Shown: positions 47,940 through 56,868, counted from the stretch's first letter. The stretch is 64,000 bases of DNA from Chromohalobacter israelensis (GCA_000761475.1 JQNW01000002.1:248001-312000); one strand, 5' to 3'. The notes: generated by a model not told the origin, from the sequence alone. A program made the numbers and translations.

Positions 47940-48794
47940 ATGTCCCATTCGTATCGTCTTATCGTCTCGTGCCCCGACCGCGTGGGCATCGTCTCTCGCG
48001 TGTCCAGTTACATCGCCGGCCATGGCGGCTGGATCACCGAGGCCAATCAGCATTCGGATCTGGTTACCGGACGGTTTTTCATGCGTTACGAAATCAAGGC
48101 CGAATCGCTGGCGCTGGATATCGAGGCGCTGCGCGACGATTTCGCCGCCATTGCCGACGAGTTCTCGATGGAGTGGGCATTGAGCGATACCGCGCGGCGC
48201 AAGCGGGTCGTGCTGATGGCATCGCGTGCCTCGCATTGCCTGGTCGACCTGTTGTATCGCTGGAAGGCCGGTGAACTCGATTGCGACATTCCCTGCGTGA
48301 TTTCCAATCATGAATCGCTGCGCCCCTTGGTCGAGTGGCACGGCATTCCTTTCTATCATGTCCCGGTCGAGCCGCACGACAAGGCGGCAGCGTTCGCGCG
48401 TGTCGAAGCACTGGTCGAAGAAGCTCGCGCGGATGCCGTGGTGCTGGCGCGCTACATGCAGATCCTGCCGCCCAACCTGTGCCAGCGTTACGCGGGGCGC
48501 GTGATCAATATCCACCATAGCTTTCTGCCTTCCTTCGCTGGTGCCAAGCCGTATCACCAGGCCTACGAGCGCGGCGTCAAGCTGATCGGCGCCACCTGTC
48601 ACTATGTCACCGAGGAACTCGATGCCGGTCCGATCATCGAGCAGGACATCCAGCGCGTGACGCACTGCCATACCGCCGATGACCTGGTGCGTCTGGGGCG
48701 CGACGTCGAGAAGGCGGTGCTGGCGCGTGGCCTGCGCTGGCACCTGCAGGATCGAGTGTTGATCCACGGCAACAAGACGGTCGTCTTCGCGTGA
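47940..48794 (+). CDS. purU: Formyltetrahydrofolate deformylase
   Basis: Hydrolyses 10-formyl-THF to formate and THF, balancing one-carbon pools. N-terminal ACT domain (residues 1-80, RLIVSCPDRVGIVSRVS) senses methionine/glycine in E. coli. The C-terminal formyltransferase fold has INIHHSFLPSFAGAKPYHQA and VTEELDAGPII, holding catalytic Asn, His and Asp. 284 residues. Confidence 0.96.
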   Translation: MSHSYRLIVSCPDRVGIVSRVSSYIAGHGGWITEANQHSDLVTGRFFMRYEIKAESLALDIEALRDDFAAIADEFSMEWALSDTARRKRVVLMASRASHCLVDLLYRWKAGELDCDIPCVISNHESLRPLVEWHGIPFYHVPVEPHDKAAAFARVEALVEEARADAVVLARYMQILPPNLCQRYAGRVINIHHSFLPSFAGAKPYHQAYERGVKLIGATCHYVTEELDAGPIIEQDIQRVTHCHTADDLVRLGRDVEKAVLARGLRWHLQDRVLIHGNKTVVFA

Positions 48795-48852
48795 ACGGAG
48801 GCAGTGGCATATCGGCTTGGCATGGCGCATGGCAGCCGGTATGATGCGCCCC

Positions 48853-48986
48853 GTTTTGAGGGAGTAGTCTCTTTCCCGCCGACGGGGCGTTTCGCGCCTC
48901 TTCGCGCATGCAATGAAAGGTTTGCGTCAACACCTTTGGCCATCCCGGCCATGGCGCAAACAGCCTCCGGGCCTGACGAGACTCAG
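48853..48986 (+). ncRNA. Mn2+-sensing yybP-ykoY riboswitch
   Basis: The motif begins TTGAGGGAGTAGTCTC, the conserved GGGAGUAG start. It continues through CCGCCGACGGGGCG and GCGTCAACACCTTTGGCCA, and closes with GGCGCAAACAGCC and GCCTGACGAGACTC. The UCAACA and CCUGxCGAGAC elements are diagnostic of yybP-ykoY, which binds Mn2+ between two parallel legs. It sits 70 bp before a GDT1-family exporter gene, the usual kind of target. Confidence 0.92.
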
Positions 48987-49022
48987 AACACCCGCTTCCG
49001 GTGCCGGCAGCGAGGTGTTCTG
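48984..49022 (+). promoter_or_regulatory. Expression-platform hairpin after the Mn2+ riboswitch
   Basis: CAGAACACC and GGTGTTCTG pair perfectly around an inner CGCT...AGCG stem. It begins in the last bases of the riboswitch, so ligand binding could compete with it. No T-run follows; the effect could be on translation of the gene 34 bp downstream. Confidence 0.5.
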
Positions 49023-49055
49023 ATCGTGACTCGCCGGCGCCGTGAGGAGACGTCG

Positions 49056-49631
49056 TTGGATGCTCTGCTGACCAGTGTCGCCGCCGTGGGGCTCGCCGAG
49101 ATCGGCGACAAGACGCAGCTGCTCGCCTTACTGCTGGTGGCGCGTTTTCTTGCGCCATGGTCGATTCTCTGGGGAATTCTCGTCGCCACGCTGATCAACC
49201 ATGGGGTTTCCGCCTGGTTGGGCACGGCACTGGCGGACATGCTCGATCCGCAGACGCTGACGATCACGGTGGGCTTCGCCTTCCTGGCCATCGGCATCTG
49301 GCTGCTCAAGCCCGATGACGACGAAGCTCTCGATGCCGACAATGTGCGCTACGGCGTGTTCATGACGGCGTTTGTGCTGTTCTTCGTCGCCGAAATCGGC
49401 GACAAGACACAGGTCGCCACGGTCTTGCTGGGAGCGCGGTTCGACGACGTACTGGCGGTCACGCTCGGGACGACGCTGGGCATGGTGGCCGCCAATGCCC
49501 CGGTGCTGTGGGTCGGTCACCGTTTCTGCCGCGATCTTCCCCTCAAGACGATTCATGGTGTCGCAAGCCTGTTGTTCATCGCCATCGGGCTATGGACGCT
49601 GTGCATCGAAACCGGCTGGTTGACGGGCTAG
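49056..49631 (+). CDS. GDT1/TMEM165 (UPF0016) family Mn2+ exporter
   Basis: 191-residue inner-membrane protein with six helices in two repeats. Each repeat carries the family signature EIGDKTQ (VGLAEIGDKTQLLALLL and FFVAEIGDKTQVATVLLG), whose acidic residues bind the cation. Start is TTG at 49056 with GAGGAG 6 nt upstream; no ATG lies close enough. The preceding Mn2+ riboswitch makes manganese efflux (MneA-like) the likely role. Confidence 0.9.
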   Translation: MDALLTSVAAVGLAEIGDKTQLLALLLVARFLAPWSILWGILVATLINHGVSAWLGTALADMLDPQTLTITVGFAFLAIGIWLLKPDDDEALDADNVRYGVFMTAFVLFFVAEIGDKTQVATVLLGARFDDVLAVTLGTTLGMVAANAPVLWVGHRFCRDLPLKTIHGVASLLFIAIGLWTLCIETGWLTG

Positions 49632-49640
49632 GCACGCCGC

Positions 49641-50687
49641 TCAGTCGAAGAGCGTCATCTGGCGACGCTGGGCCTCGGGGGCCAGTCGCACGCCGACACC
49701 GAGCAGCCGCACCGGTCTCTCGCCACGCGCCCAGGCGCCCTCCAGCAACGCCTGAAAGCGCGTCGTCTGCGCCTCGCGGCCCGATGCCTCCAGCGTCGTG
49801 CTGCTGAAATCGTCGAAGCGTACCTTGACGAACAATTTGTGAATGGCCGGCGTGCCATGGCGGGCCAGCCGCTCTCGCAACCGCTCGATCAGCGGCGACA
49901 GGGCGTCGTGGCAGGCGGCGAGGTTCGGCAGGTCACGGTGGTAGGTGGTTTCCACGCTGACCGATTTCCTCTCGCGCTCGATCTGCACCGGGCGCTCGTC
50001 GATCCCGCGGGCCAGTTCGAAGAGGCGTCGTCCGAACTTTCCGAAGCGCTCGAGCAGGGTGTCGAGGGGCCAGTCACGCAAGTCGCGGCAGGTCACGATG
50101 CCCAGGCCTTCGAGCTTGGCCGCCGTCGCCGGTCCCACCCCATGCAGGCGCTTGACCGGCAGTTCGAGCAGGAAGGGTTCGACTTCCTCCGGCGCGATCA
50201 CGTAGAGGCCGTCGGGCTTGTCCCAGTCGCTCGCCAGCTTGGCGAGAAACTTGCTGGGCGCCGCGCCCACCGAAATCACGATACCCGTGCGTGTCAGCGC
50301 TTCCTGCTTCAACCAGCGAGCCATCCAGGTCGCGCTTCCCTGGCATTGCGTCACCTCGCTGACATCGAGATAGGCCTCGTCCAGCGACAGCGGTTCCACC
50401 AGCGGGGTCAGTTCGTGAAACAGCGCTTGAATGCGCGCCGACACCTCCCGGTACTTGGGAAAATCGGGCGCCAGGCGGGTGAGGTGAGGGCACAGGCGCA
50501 TGGCTCGGGCCATGGGCATCGCCGAATGGATGCCGAAGGCCCGCGCCGGATAATTGCAGGTGGCGACGACACCGCGTTGCTCGGGGCTGCCGCCGATCGC
50601 CAGCGGGACGTCGCGCAGCGCCGGGTCGTCGCGCATTTCCACGGCGGCGTAGAAGCAGTCGCAGTCGGCGTGGAGGATCTTGCGCAT
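49641..50687 (-). CDS. dinB: DNA polymerase IV
   Basis: Y-family translesion polymerase. Catalytic acidic residues are in HADCDCFYAAVE (residues 6-17) and SLDEAYLDV (about 102). The C-terminal clamp-binding peptide is QMTLFD at the very end. 348 residues. It follows lexA by 19 bp on the same strand, so it is SOS-controlled through the lexA promoter. Confidence 0.96.
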   Translation of the reverse strand: MRKILHADCDCFYAAVEMRDDPALRDVPLAIGGSPEQRGVVATCNYPARAFGIHSAMPMARAMRLCPHLTRLAPDFPKYREVSARIQALFHELTPLVEPLSLDEAYLDVSEVTQCQGSATWMARWLKQEALTRTGIVISVGAAPSKFLAKLASDWDKPDGLYVIAPEEVEPFLLELPVKRLHGVGPATAAKLEGLGIVTCRDLRDWPLDTLLERFGKFGRRLFELARGIDERPVQIERERKSVSVETTYHRDLPNLAACHDALSPLIERLRERLARHGTPAIHKLFVKVRFDDFSSTTLEASGREAQTTRFQALLEGAWARGERPVRLLGVGVRLAPEAQRRQMTLFD

Positions 50688-50706
50688 GGCGTGGGCCAGT
50701 GGGGCC

Positions 50707-51345
50707 TCAGTGCAGGCCGTTGCCGCCGCCGCCGCGAATCACCCCCACGCCCAGTCCTTCGATTTCCAGGTCCTGGTGACGCAGGTCGACTTCGATGGGG
50801 GCAAAGTCGGCGTTCTCGGCCACTAGCCAGACGTGATGTCCCTGGCGCTTGAAGCGCTTGACGGTCACCTCGTCGTCGAGGCGGGCCACGACGATCTGCC
50901 CGTCGCGAATCTGCTGCGTGCGATGCACGGCCAGCAAATCGCCGTCGAGAATGCCGGCATCCTTCATCGACAGCCCGCGCACCCGCAGCAGGTAATCGGC
51001 ACGCGGCGTGAAATAATCCGGTGCGAGCGGGCAGTGGCGATCGATGTGCGCCGCCGCGAGAATCGGACTGCCCGCGGCCACTTCGCCGACCACGGGCAGG
51101 CCGTCGGTGCTCGTCGCTGCGGCGTCCTCCTCGCTGGTCAGCCGGATGCCGCGCGAGGTGCCGGGGATCATGCGGATCACGCCCTTGCGATCGAGCGCTC
51201 GGAGATGCTCCTCGGCGGCGTTGGGCGAACGAAAGCCCAGTGCGCGGGCGATCTCGGCGCGGGTCGGCGGATAGCCGAGCTCGTTCATGGTCTTGACGAT
51301 GAAATCGAAGACGTGTTGTTGGCGCGAGGTTAGCGAGCGAGACAT
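50707..51345 (-). CDS. lexA: LexA repressor
   Basis: SOS repressor of 212 residues. The N-terminal winged HTH is [21 protein letters not shown] in outline. The self-cleavage site is Ala-Gly in [10 protein letters not shown]; catalytic Ser is in [10 protein letters not shown] and Lys in [15 protein letters not shown] precedes the ATG at 51345. Divergent from psrA, as I recall for Pseudomonas; operon with dinB. Confidence 0.96.
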   Translation of the reverse strand: MSRSLTSRQQHVFDFIVKTMNELGYPPTRAEIARALGFRSPNAAEEHLRALDRKGVIRMIPGTSRGIRLTSEEDAAATSTDGLPVVGEVAAGSPILAAAHIDRHCPLAPDYFTPRADYLLRVRGLSMKDAGILDGDLLAVHRTQQIRDGQIVVARLDDEVTVKRFKRQGHHVWLVAENADFAPIEVDLRHQDLEIEGLGVGVIRGGGGNGLH

Positions 51346-51367
51346 GGGGCCTCCGGCGGGCACTGAC

Positions 51368-51400
51368 GTGTTCAAGTATACAGTATGTGATTGTATCCAG
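51368..51400 (-). promoter_or_regulatory. Two LexA boxes upstream of lexA
   Basis: On the minus strand CTGTATACTTGAACAC (51383-51368) and CTGGATACAATCACAT (51400-51385). Each has one intact CTG half and one mismatch in the CAG half. The pair lies 23-55 bp before the lexA start, resembling the double SOS box of E. coli lexA. Confidence 0.65.
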
Positions 51401-51479
51401 TCTTTGGCGTGGTGCAACCGTCCAGACGCAATGCGCTGCGCTGTAAGCGCGGGAATTTGTGGTCACCGCCGACAGGGCT

Positions 51480-51510
51480 TAGAATCGAGTTCGTTTTAAA
51501 CATTCGTTTA
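51480..51510 (+). promoter_or_regulatory. psrA -10 element and PsrA-type operator
   Basis: TAGAAT at 51480-51485 is followed by the palindrome TAAAC-ATTC-GTTTA (51497-51510), which fits the PsrA binding motif AAAC-N4-GTTT known from Pseudomonas. It would cover the transcription start and give autorepression. Confidence 0.6.
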
Positions 51511-51529
51511 TTCTGCGCGGAGCACCCCG

Positions 51530-52189
51530 ATGGCTCAAACCGACACAGTGACGCGTATTCTCGACACCGCCGAGGTGCTGTTCGCCGAGCGGGGCTTCGC
51601 CGAGACGTCGCTACGCACGATCACCAGCAAGGCCAAGGTCAATCTGGCGGCGGTCAATTATCACTTCGGCTCCAAGAAGGCGCTCATCCAGGCGGTCTTC
51701 GCGCGCTACCTGGACCCTTTCTCCGAGCGTTTTCATCAGGCGCTGGACGCTCTCGAAGCGGAATACGCGAATGCCCCGATTCCCCTCGACGTGCTGCTGG
51801 AAACCCTGGCTCGCACCGTGCTCGAAGTGCCTGCCGAGCGCAACAGTCTCAAGGTGTTCATGCGCTTGCTGGGATTGGCGTATACCCAGGCGCAAGGCCA
51901 TCTGCGCCGCTACATCCAGACCCATTACGGCGATGTGTTCTCGCGCTTCAGCGGTCTCGTGCGGCGCGCGACGCCGGAGCTGCCCGAAGCCGAGCGTTTC
52001 TGGCGGCTGCATTTCATGTTGGGCACGGTGATCTTCACGTTGTCGGGACTCGATGCCTTGCGTGACATCGCCGACAAGGATTATCACGAGCACGTCAGCG
52101 TGCGCGACTTGATCCGGCGGTTGCGTCCGGTGGTGGTGGCCGGCATGCAGGCGCCGCTGCCCGACGATGCTCTCAAGGTGGCGGGATGA
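51530..52189 (+). CDS. psrA: TetR-family fatty-acid-responsive regulator PsrA
   Basis: 219 residues. The TetR HTH at 25-50 (SLRTITSKAKVNLAAVNYHFGSKKAL in outline) is very close to PsrA of Pseudomonas as I remember it (AETSLR-ITSKA-VNLAAVNYHFGSKKALIQAVF). LKVFMRLLGLAYTQAQGHLRRY in the ligand domain also matches. PsrA represses beta-oxidation genes, activates rpoS in Pseudomonas and releases DNA on binding long-chain acyl ligands. CGGAG precedes the ATG. The lexA/psrA/nagZ neighbourhood supports the name. Confidence 0.9.
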   Translation: MAQTDTVTRILDTAEVLFAERGFAETSLRTITSKAKVNLAAVNYHFGSKKALIQAVFARYLDPFSERFHQALDALEAEYANAPIPLDVLLETLARTVLEVPAERNSLKVFMRLLGLAYTQAQGHLRRYIQTHYGDVFSRFSGLVRRATPELPEAERFWRLHFMLGTVIFTLSGLDALRDIADKDYHEHVSVRDLIRRLRPVVVAGMQAPLPDDALKVAG

Positions 52190-52707
52190 CCATCACGCCT
52201 CGCTTGGCCGACTTGCCGCCCCGGCAGGGGACCTGGCTGGAGATCCATCTGGGGGCGCAGTCGCTGACGGTCTGGGAGGCCGATGAGCGCCGCGAGACAT
52301 TCGCCATTTCCTCGGGGGCTCGCGGCATCGGCCAGCAGGAGGGCAGCGGTCAGACGCCGGTGGGATGGCATTACGTGCGTGCGGCGATAGGCGATGGCTT
52401 GCCCCGCGGCAGCGTGTTTCGCGGACGTCGTCCCACCGGTGAGGTGTTTTCCCCCGACCTGGCGCGCCAGTATCCGGAGCGGGACTGGATTCTGACGCGT
52501 ATCCTGTGGCTATGTGGTCTCGAGCGTGGCGTCAACCGCGGAGGCGATGTCGACAGCCAGCGCCGCTATATTTACCTGCACGGTACGCCCGATGATCAGC
52601 CGATGGGGGTACCGGCCTCGCATGGCTGCATTCGGCTGCGCGATGCGGCACTGCTGTCGGTGTTTGCCGCGGCACCGCCCGGTACGCCGGTATGGTTGCA
52701 TGACTGA
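52186..52707 (+). CDS. L,D-transpeptidase-fold (YkuD) protein without signal peptide
   Basis: 173 residues. The YkuD active-site motif is complete: HGTPDDQPMGVPASHGCIRL with the catalytic Cys in SHGCIRL. No N-terminal signal or membrane segment is present, which is odd for an enzyme acting on periplasmic peptidoglycan. The start is fixed by an ATGA overlap with psrA. nagZ follows, so a role in cytoplasmic muropeptide recycling or modification is possible; that is inference. Confidence 0.85.
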   Translation: MTITPRLADLPPRQGTWLEIHLGAQSLTVWEADERRETFAISSGARGIGQQEGSGQTPVGWHYVRAAIGDGLPRGSVFRGRRPTGEVFSPDLARQYPERDWILTRILWLCGLERGVNRGGDVDSQRRYIYLHGTPDDQPMGVPASHGCIRLRDAALLSVFAAAPPGTPVWLHD

Positions 52708-52769
52708 GCGGCTCGACGCCATGTCGCTCACCGCCTAGAATCCTTCCTCCATTTTCCAGGAGCGCGACG

Positions 52770-53792
52770 ATGACCCAACCCCTCGGCACGGTCATGCTGG
52801 ACATCGAAGGAACGCAGCTCGGCGATGAGGAACGTCGTCTGCTGGAACGCCCCGAGGTGGGTGGCGTGATTCTGTTTGCACGCAATACGCGTGATGCCGA
52901 GCAGGTACGCCGCCTGACGCGCGAGATTCGCGAACTGCGCCCCGACATGCTGCTGGCGATCGACCAGGAAGGTGGTCGAGTGCAACGCTTGCGCGAGGGA
53001 GTGACGCGCCTGCCGAGCATGGCCGCGCTGGCCGCCGGTTATGCCGATGCGCCCGATGAGGTGCGCTTGCGGGTACACGAGGCGGGGTGGCTGCTGGGCA
53101 TGGAGATGGCCGCCTGCGGCTTCGATGTCACTTTCGCGCCGGTGCTCGACGTGGACGATCAGCGTTCGCCGGCGATCGGGGATCGCAGCTTTTCCGCCGA
53201 TCCGGCAGTCGTGGCGGCTCTCGGCGATGCCTTCATCGAGGGGCTGCACGAGGCCGGCATGGTGGCCGTGGGCAAGCACTTCCCCGGCCACGGCGGCGTC
53301 ACCCTCGACTCGCACCATGCGCTGCCCGAGGACAGTCGGCCGCTGTCGGTTCTGCGCGAGCATGACCTGGTGCCGTTCAAGGCGCTTTCCGGCAAGCTGG
53401 ATGCCATGATGCCGGCGCATGTCGTCTATACCGCGTTCGATACACGTCCCGCGGGCTTCTCACCCTCCTGGCTGGGCATGCTGCGCGAGGAAATGGCCTT
53501 CAAGGGCGTGGTGTTTTCCGATGATCTGAGCATGGCGGGGGCGCATGTGGCGGGCACCCCCGCGGCGCGTGCCGAGGCTGCTTGGTCGGCGGGGTGCGAC
53601 ATGGTGCTGGTGTGCAACGACCGCGCGGCGGCGCTCGAGATCGTGGACGCCGCGGCCGGCCGGACCTCGAAGCGCTTGGGCAAGCTGCGCTACGGCCGCG
53701 CCCGTCCGCAACTGGAGACGCTGCCGGCGCTGGCACGCTGGCGCCGTGCCCATGCACGCCTGGAAGCGCTCTCGGAAACACCGGCGAGTTGA
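52770..53792 (+). CDS. nagZ: Beta-N-acetylhexosaminidase NagZ
   Basis: Cytoplasmic GH3 enzyme that removes GlcNAc from anhydro-muropeptides in wall recycling. Conserved: AIDQEGGRVQRLREG, GKHFPGHGG, the catalytic His/Asp pair in TLDSHHALPED and the nucleophile Asp in VVFSDDLSMAGA. 340 residues, normal length. Preceded by CAGGAG. Confidence 0.96.
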   Translation: MTQPLGTVMLDIEGTQLGDEERRLLERPEVGGVILFARNTRDAEQVRRLTREIRELRPDMLLAIDQEGGRVQRLREGVTRLPSMAALAAGYADAPDEVRLRVHEAGWLLGMEMAACGFDVTFAPVLDVDDQRSPAIGDRSFSADPAVVAALGDAFIEGLHEAGMVAVGKHFPGHGGVTLDSHHALPEDSRPLSVLREHDLVPFKALSGKLDAMMPAHVVYTAFDTRPAGFSPSWLGMLREEMAFKGVVFSDDLSMAGAHVAGTPAARAEAAWSAGCDMVLVCNDRAAALEIVDAAAGRTSKRLGKLRYGRARPQLETLPALARWRRAHARLEALSETPAS

Positions 53793-53852
53793 TGTCGTCC
53801 GAACGTTGAGGGGCTACCCGGTACCGGACTCGCACTAGAAGGAAGGATCCTC

Positions 53853-55127
53853 GTGTTCGAATTTTTCACTCCCGTGATGGATTGGTTTCAGGCCACGCTC
53901 GGCGTGCCCCTGTGGGTGGCGGCGATCGGCCTGGTCATCGTCATGACGCTGCTCATCGATCTGGTGAGCTGGGTGGTCTTCTGGCGTCTGGGACCGCTGC
54001 TGGAAAAAACCAGCAATCGCTGGGACGACATCCTGATCCAGTCGCTGCGCCGTCCGCTGCGCATCTGGATCTGGCTGATGGGCGGGCTGCTATGCCTGAC
54101 GATCATCCGTCTGCACTGGGAGATCGACTGGATCGCGGGACACCTGAGCCAGGCGCGGGCGGTCGTCTCGCTGTTCCTGCTGGCATGGGCCGGACTGCGC
54201 GCCGTGAAACTGCTCGAAAAGCGTCTGATATTCCCGCCGGCGGGACATCGCGCCAAGCCGATGGATGCAGACACGGCCTCGGCGGTGTCCAAGATCCTGG
54301 GCGCCGTGGTGGTGGTGCTTGCCGGCCTGCTGATGCTTTCCAGCCTGGGCGTGTCGCTCTCGGGGGTGGTCGCGTTCGGTGGCTTCGGCGGCTTGATGAT
54401 CGGTTTCGCAGCGCGGGACATGCTGTCCAATTTCTTCGGCGGGCTGGTCATCCACCTGGACAAGCCGTTTCGTGTCGGGGATTGGGTCAAGTCGCCGGAG
54501 CGCGAGATAGAAGGGGTGGTGGAAGACATCGGCTGGCGGCTGACACGCATCCGCACCTTCGCGTCACGTCCGCTGTACATACCCAATTCCGCCTTCAGCA
54601 ATCTGGTGCTCGAGAATCCCTCGCGCATGTTCAATCGCCGTCTGTTCGAGACCATCCGGTTGCGCTATACGGACATCGAACGCGTGGCGGAGATCGTCAA
54701 GTCGATTCGCTCGATGCTCGAGTCGCATGACGATGTCGATACCGACGAGCAGCTCCTGGTGTATTTCCAGACCTACGGCGAGCATGCGCTGGAAATCATG
54801 GTCTATGCCTTCGCCAGAACCACCGACTGGTCCGAATTCCAGTCGATGAAGCAGGACATATTGCTGCGCATCTACGACATCGTGCGTGAACACGATGCAT
54901 GCCTGGCGCTGCCGGCCTCGGAGCTGCATGTCGCGGGGCCGGTGACGGTCGCCAGCGAGGATGACGGCGAGACCGCCGAGACCGACGATGCATCCGGCAC
55001 CACGCACTCGCGGGCGGCGTCCTCCCGCGAGGCACCCTATACCTCGTCTCGGCAGCGTTCGCGCGATGCGCGACAGGGCGAGGCGAAAGACGCTTCTCAG
55101 GATCAAGATCAGGAATCCGATGCCTAA
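53853..55127 (+). CDS. Small-conductance mechanosensitive channel, MscS family
   Basis: 424 residues. Four or five helices lie in the first 200 residues, with helices near 20-45, 70-92, 100-125, 150-175. The pore helix is in GVVAFGGFGGLMIGFAARDM. The cytoplasmic beta domain follows with DKPFRVGDWVKSP and an acidic, low-complexity tail (about 360-424) unlike most MscS proteins. Start is GTG with AAGGA upstream. Such channels relieve turgor on hypo-osmotic shock, fitting a halophile. Its end overlaps hpt by 8 bp. Confidence 0.9.
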   Translation: MFEFFTPVMDWFQATLGVPLWVAAIGLVIVMTLLIDLVSWVVFWRLGPLLEKTSNRWDDILIQSLRRPLRIWIWLMGGLLCLTIIRLHWEIDWIAGHLSQARAVVSLFLLAWAGLRAVKLLEKRLIFPPAGHRAKPMDADTASAVSKILGAVVVVLAGLLMLSSLGVSLSGVVAFGGFGGLMIGFAARDMLSNFFGGLVIHLDKPFRVGDWVKSPEREIEGVVEDIGWRLTRIRTFASRPLYIPNSAFSNLVLENPSRMFNRRLFETIRLRYTDIERVAEIVKSIRSMLESHDDVDTDEQLLVYFQTYGEHALEIMVYAFARTTDWSEFQSMKQDILLRIYDIVREHDACLALPASELHVAGPVTVASEDDGETAETDDASGTTHSRAASSREAPYTSSRQRSRDARQGEAKDASQDQDQESDA

Positions 55128-55701
55128 CCAACCTACTTCCGTTTGCCAGACGTCCCTGGCCTCCATGCGCGATGTCATGGCGCATGCCGACTGCCTCATC
55201 TCGCAGCAGGAGGTCGAGCGTGCCCTTGATCGCATGGCGGATGACATCACCCGGGATCTGGGCGATAAGCTGCCGGTGTTCTACTGCGTCATGAATGGGG
55301 GATTGATCACCACGGGACATCTCCTGACGCGGCTGGGCTTCCCGCTCGAGGTCGATTACCTGCATGCGACGCGCTACCGTGGCGGCGTGCGCGGCGGAGA
55401 GCTGTTCTGGCGCGTCTCGCCGGAAATTCCCATGGCCGGACGTCATGTGGTGATCGTCGATGATATTCTCGACGAGGGCGCCACGCTGGCGGCGATTCTC
55501 GACTACTGCCGACAGGCGGGGGCGGCGAGCATCTCGACGGCGGTGCTGGTCGACAAACGTCATGATCGCAAGGCCGTGCCGGGGTTGCAGGCGGACTACT
55601 GCAGCCTGGAAGTCGTCGACCGCTACGTGTTCGGTTTCGGTATGGACTACAAAGGCTACTGGCGCAACGCGCCGGGCATCTTCGCGCCGCGGGGCATGTG
55701 A
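55120..55701 (+). CDS. hpt: Hypoxanthine-guanine phosphoribosyltransferase
   Basis: 193 residues; salvages hypoxanthine and guanine with PRPP. VFYCVMNGGLITTGHLL, the PRPP loop VVIVDDILDEGATLAAIL and DYCSLEVVDRYVFGFGMDY in the C-terminus are typical. Start at 55120 is set by AGGA and the overlap with the channel gene. Together with apt, gpt and upp this is the fourth salvage transferase in the window. Confidence 0.93.
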   Translation: MPNQPTSVCQTSLASMRDVMAHADCLISQQEVERALDRMADDITRDLGDKLPVFYCVMNGGLITTGHLLTRLGFPLEVDYLHATRYRGGVRGGELFWRVSPEIPMAGRHVVIVDDILDEGATLAAILDYCRQAGAASISTAVLVDKRHDRKAVPGLQADYCSLEVVDRYVFGFGMDYKGYWRNAPGIFAPRGM

Positions 55702-55758
55702 TCTAAGGCACGATCGCGCCTCGCTTCACGGTCATGACATGACGTGGCAGGGGGTCGA

Positions 55759-56862
55759 ATGACGGAACCGATGGTGACATTCGAGGAAAAGCCTACACGC
55801 GATGGCGGTTGCATCGGTGTGGCGACGCTGAACGCACCGGACAGTCTCAATGCCCTGTCCCTGACCATGCTCCATGCCCTCCACGCCAGGCTCGAGGCCT
55901 GGGCCCAGGCGCCTACGGTCCATGCCGTGTGGCTCCAGGGCGCCGGGGGCAAGGCGTTCTGCGCGGGAGGCGACGTCGTGGCGCTCTACCACGCCATGCG
56001 TGGTGCCCACGAAGGTGGCGCCGACGTGGCCACGGCGTATTTCAGTGCCGAATATCGTCTCGACCACTTTCTGCATCATTATCCCAAGCCGCTCATCGCC
56101 TGGGGCGACGGCGTCGTGATGGGAGGTGGTCTGGGACTGTTGCAGGGAGCCGGCCACCGCGTGGTGACGGACACCAGCCGCCTGGCGATGCCGGAAATCT
56201 CCATCGGGCTCTATCCGGATGTCGGCGCCAGCTGGTTCCTGTCGCGCATGCCCGGTGGCGTGGGGCTTTACGTCGGCGTGACCGGCGCGCACCTCAATGC
56301 GCGGGATGCCCTCGACCTGGGGCTGGCGGACCGCTTCATACCACATGCGGCGCGCGAGGACGTGCTGGATGCCTTGACCCGGGCCGATCATCGCTCGCCC
56401 CATCACGCCGTCAGACAGGTACTGGAAGCGTTCGAAGCGCGCGCGCGAGCCCCCGAGGCGCAAGTCATGCCGCGGCTCGATCACCTGCAGGCATTGAGCG
56501 ACGGCGCGGATATCGCCACGGTGGTACAGCGCATCCTCGACGACACCCGCGAGGATGCCTGGCTCGCCGCCAATCGCGAGCGCCTTGCGGCGGGGTGTCC
56601 CGCCACGGCGCATCTGGTGTGGCGCATGCTGTGTCGGCACCGACATGGCGGATTGGCCGAGACGTTCCGCGACGAGCTGGCACTGTCGGTGCAGTGCTGC
56701 CGACACACGGAGCTGGCCGAGGGCATCCGGGCGCTGCTGATCGACAAGGACAAGGCTCCACGTTGGGCGTATCCGGATGTCGCCAGCGTACCGCCCAGCT
56801 ACATCGACGGTTTCTTCATGCCGCTCTGGGACGCCGACACGCATCCACTGGCGGATCTTTGA
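55759..56862 (+). CDS. 3-Hydroxyisobutyryl-CoA hydrolase-like, crotonase family
   Basis: 367 residues, the length of the HIBYL-CoA hydrolase branch. The oxyanion-hole segments are KAFCAGGDVVALYHAM and GDGVVMGGGLGLLQGAGHRVV. The catalytic motif MPEISIGLYPDVGASWFL holds Glu and Asp. The C-terminal extension SYIDGFFMPLWD fits ECH_2. Would act in valine degradation, but no other valine genes are adjacent. AGGGGG precedes the ATG at 55759. Confidence 0.87.
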   Translation: MTEPMVTFEEKPTRDGGCIGVATLNAPDSLNALSLTMLHALHARLEAWAQAPTVHAVWLQGAGGKAFCAGGDVVALYHAMRGAHEGGADVATAYFSAEYRLDHFLHHYPKPLIAWGDGVVMGGGLGLLQGAGHRVVTDTSRLAMPEISIGLYPDVGASWFLSRMPGGVGLYVGVTGAHLNARDALDLGLADRFIPHAAREDVLDALTRADHRSPHHAVRQVLEAFEARARAPEAQVMPRLDHLQALSDGADIATVVQRILDDTREDAWLAANRERLAAGCPATAHLVWRMLCRHRHGGLAETFRDELALSVQCCRHTELAEGIRALLIDKDKAPRWAYPDVASVPPSYIDGFFMPLWDADTHPLADL

Positions 56863-56868
56863 GCCCGT

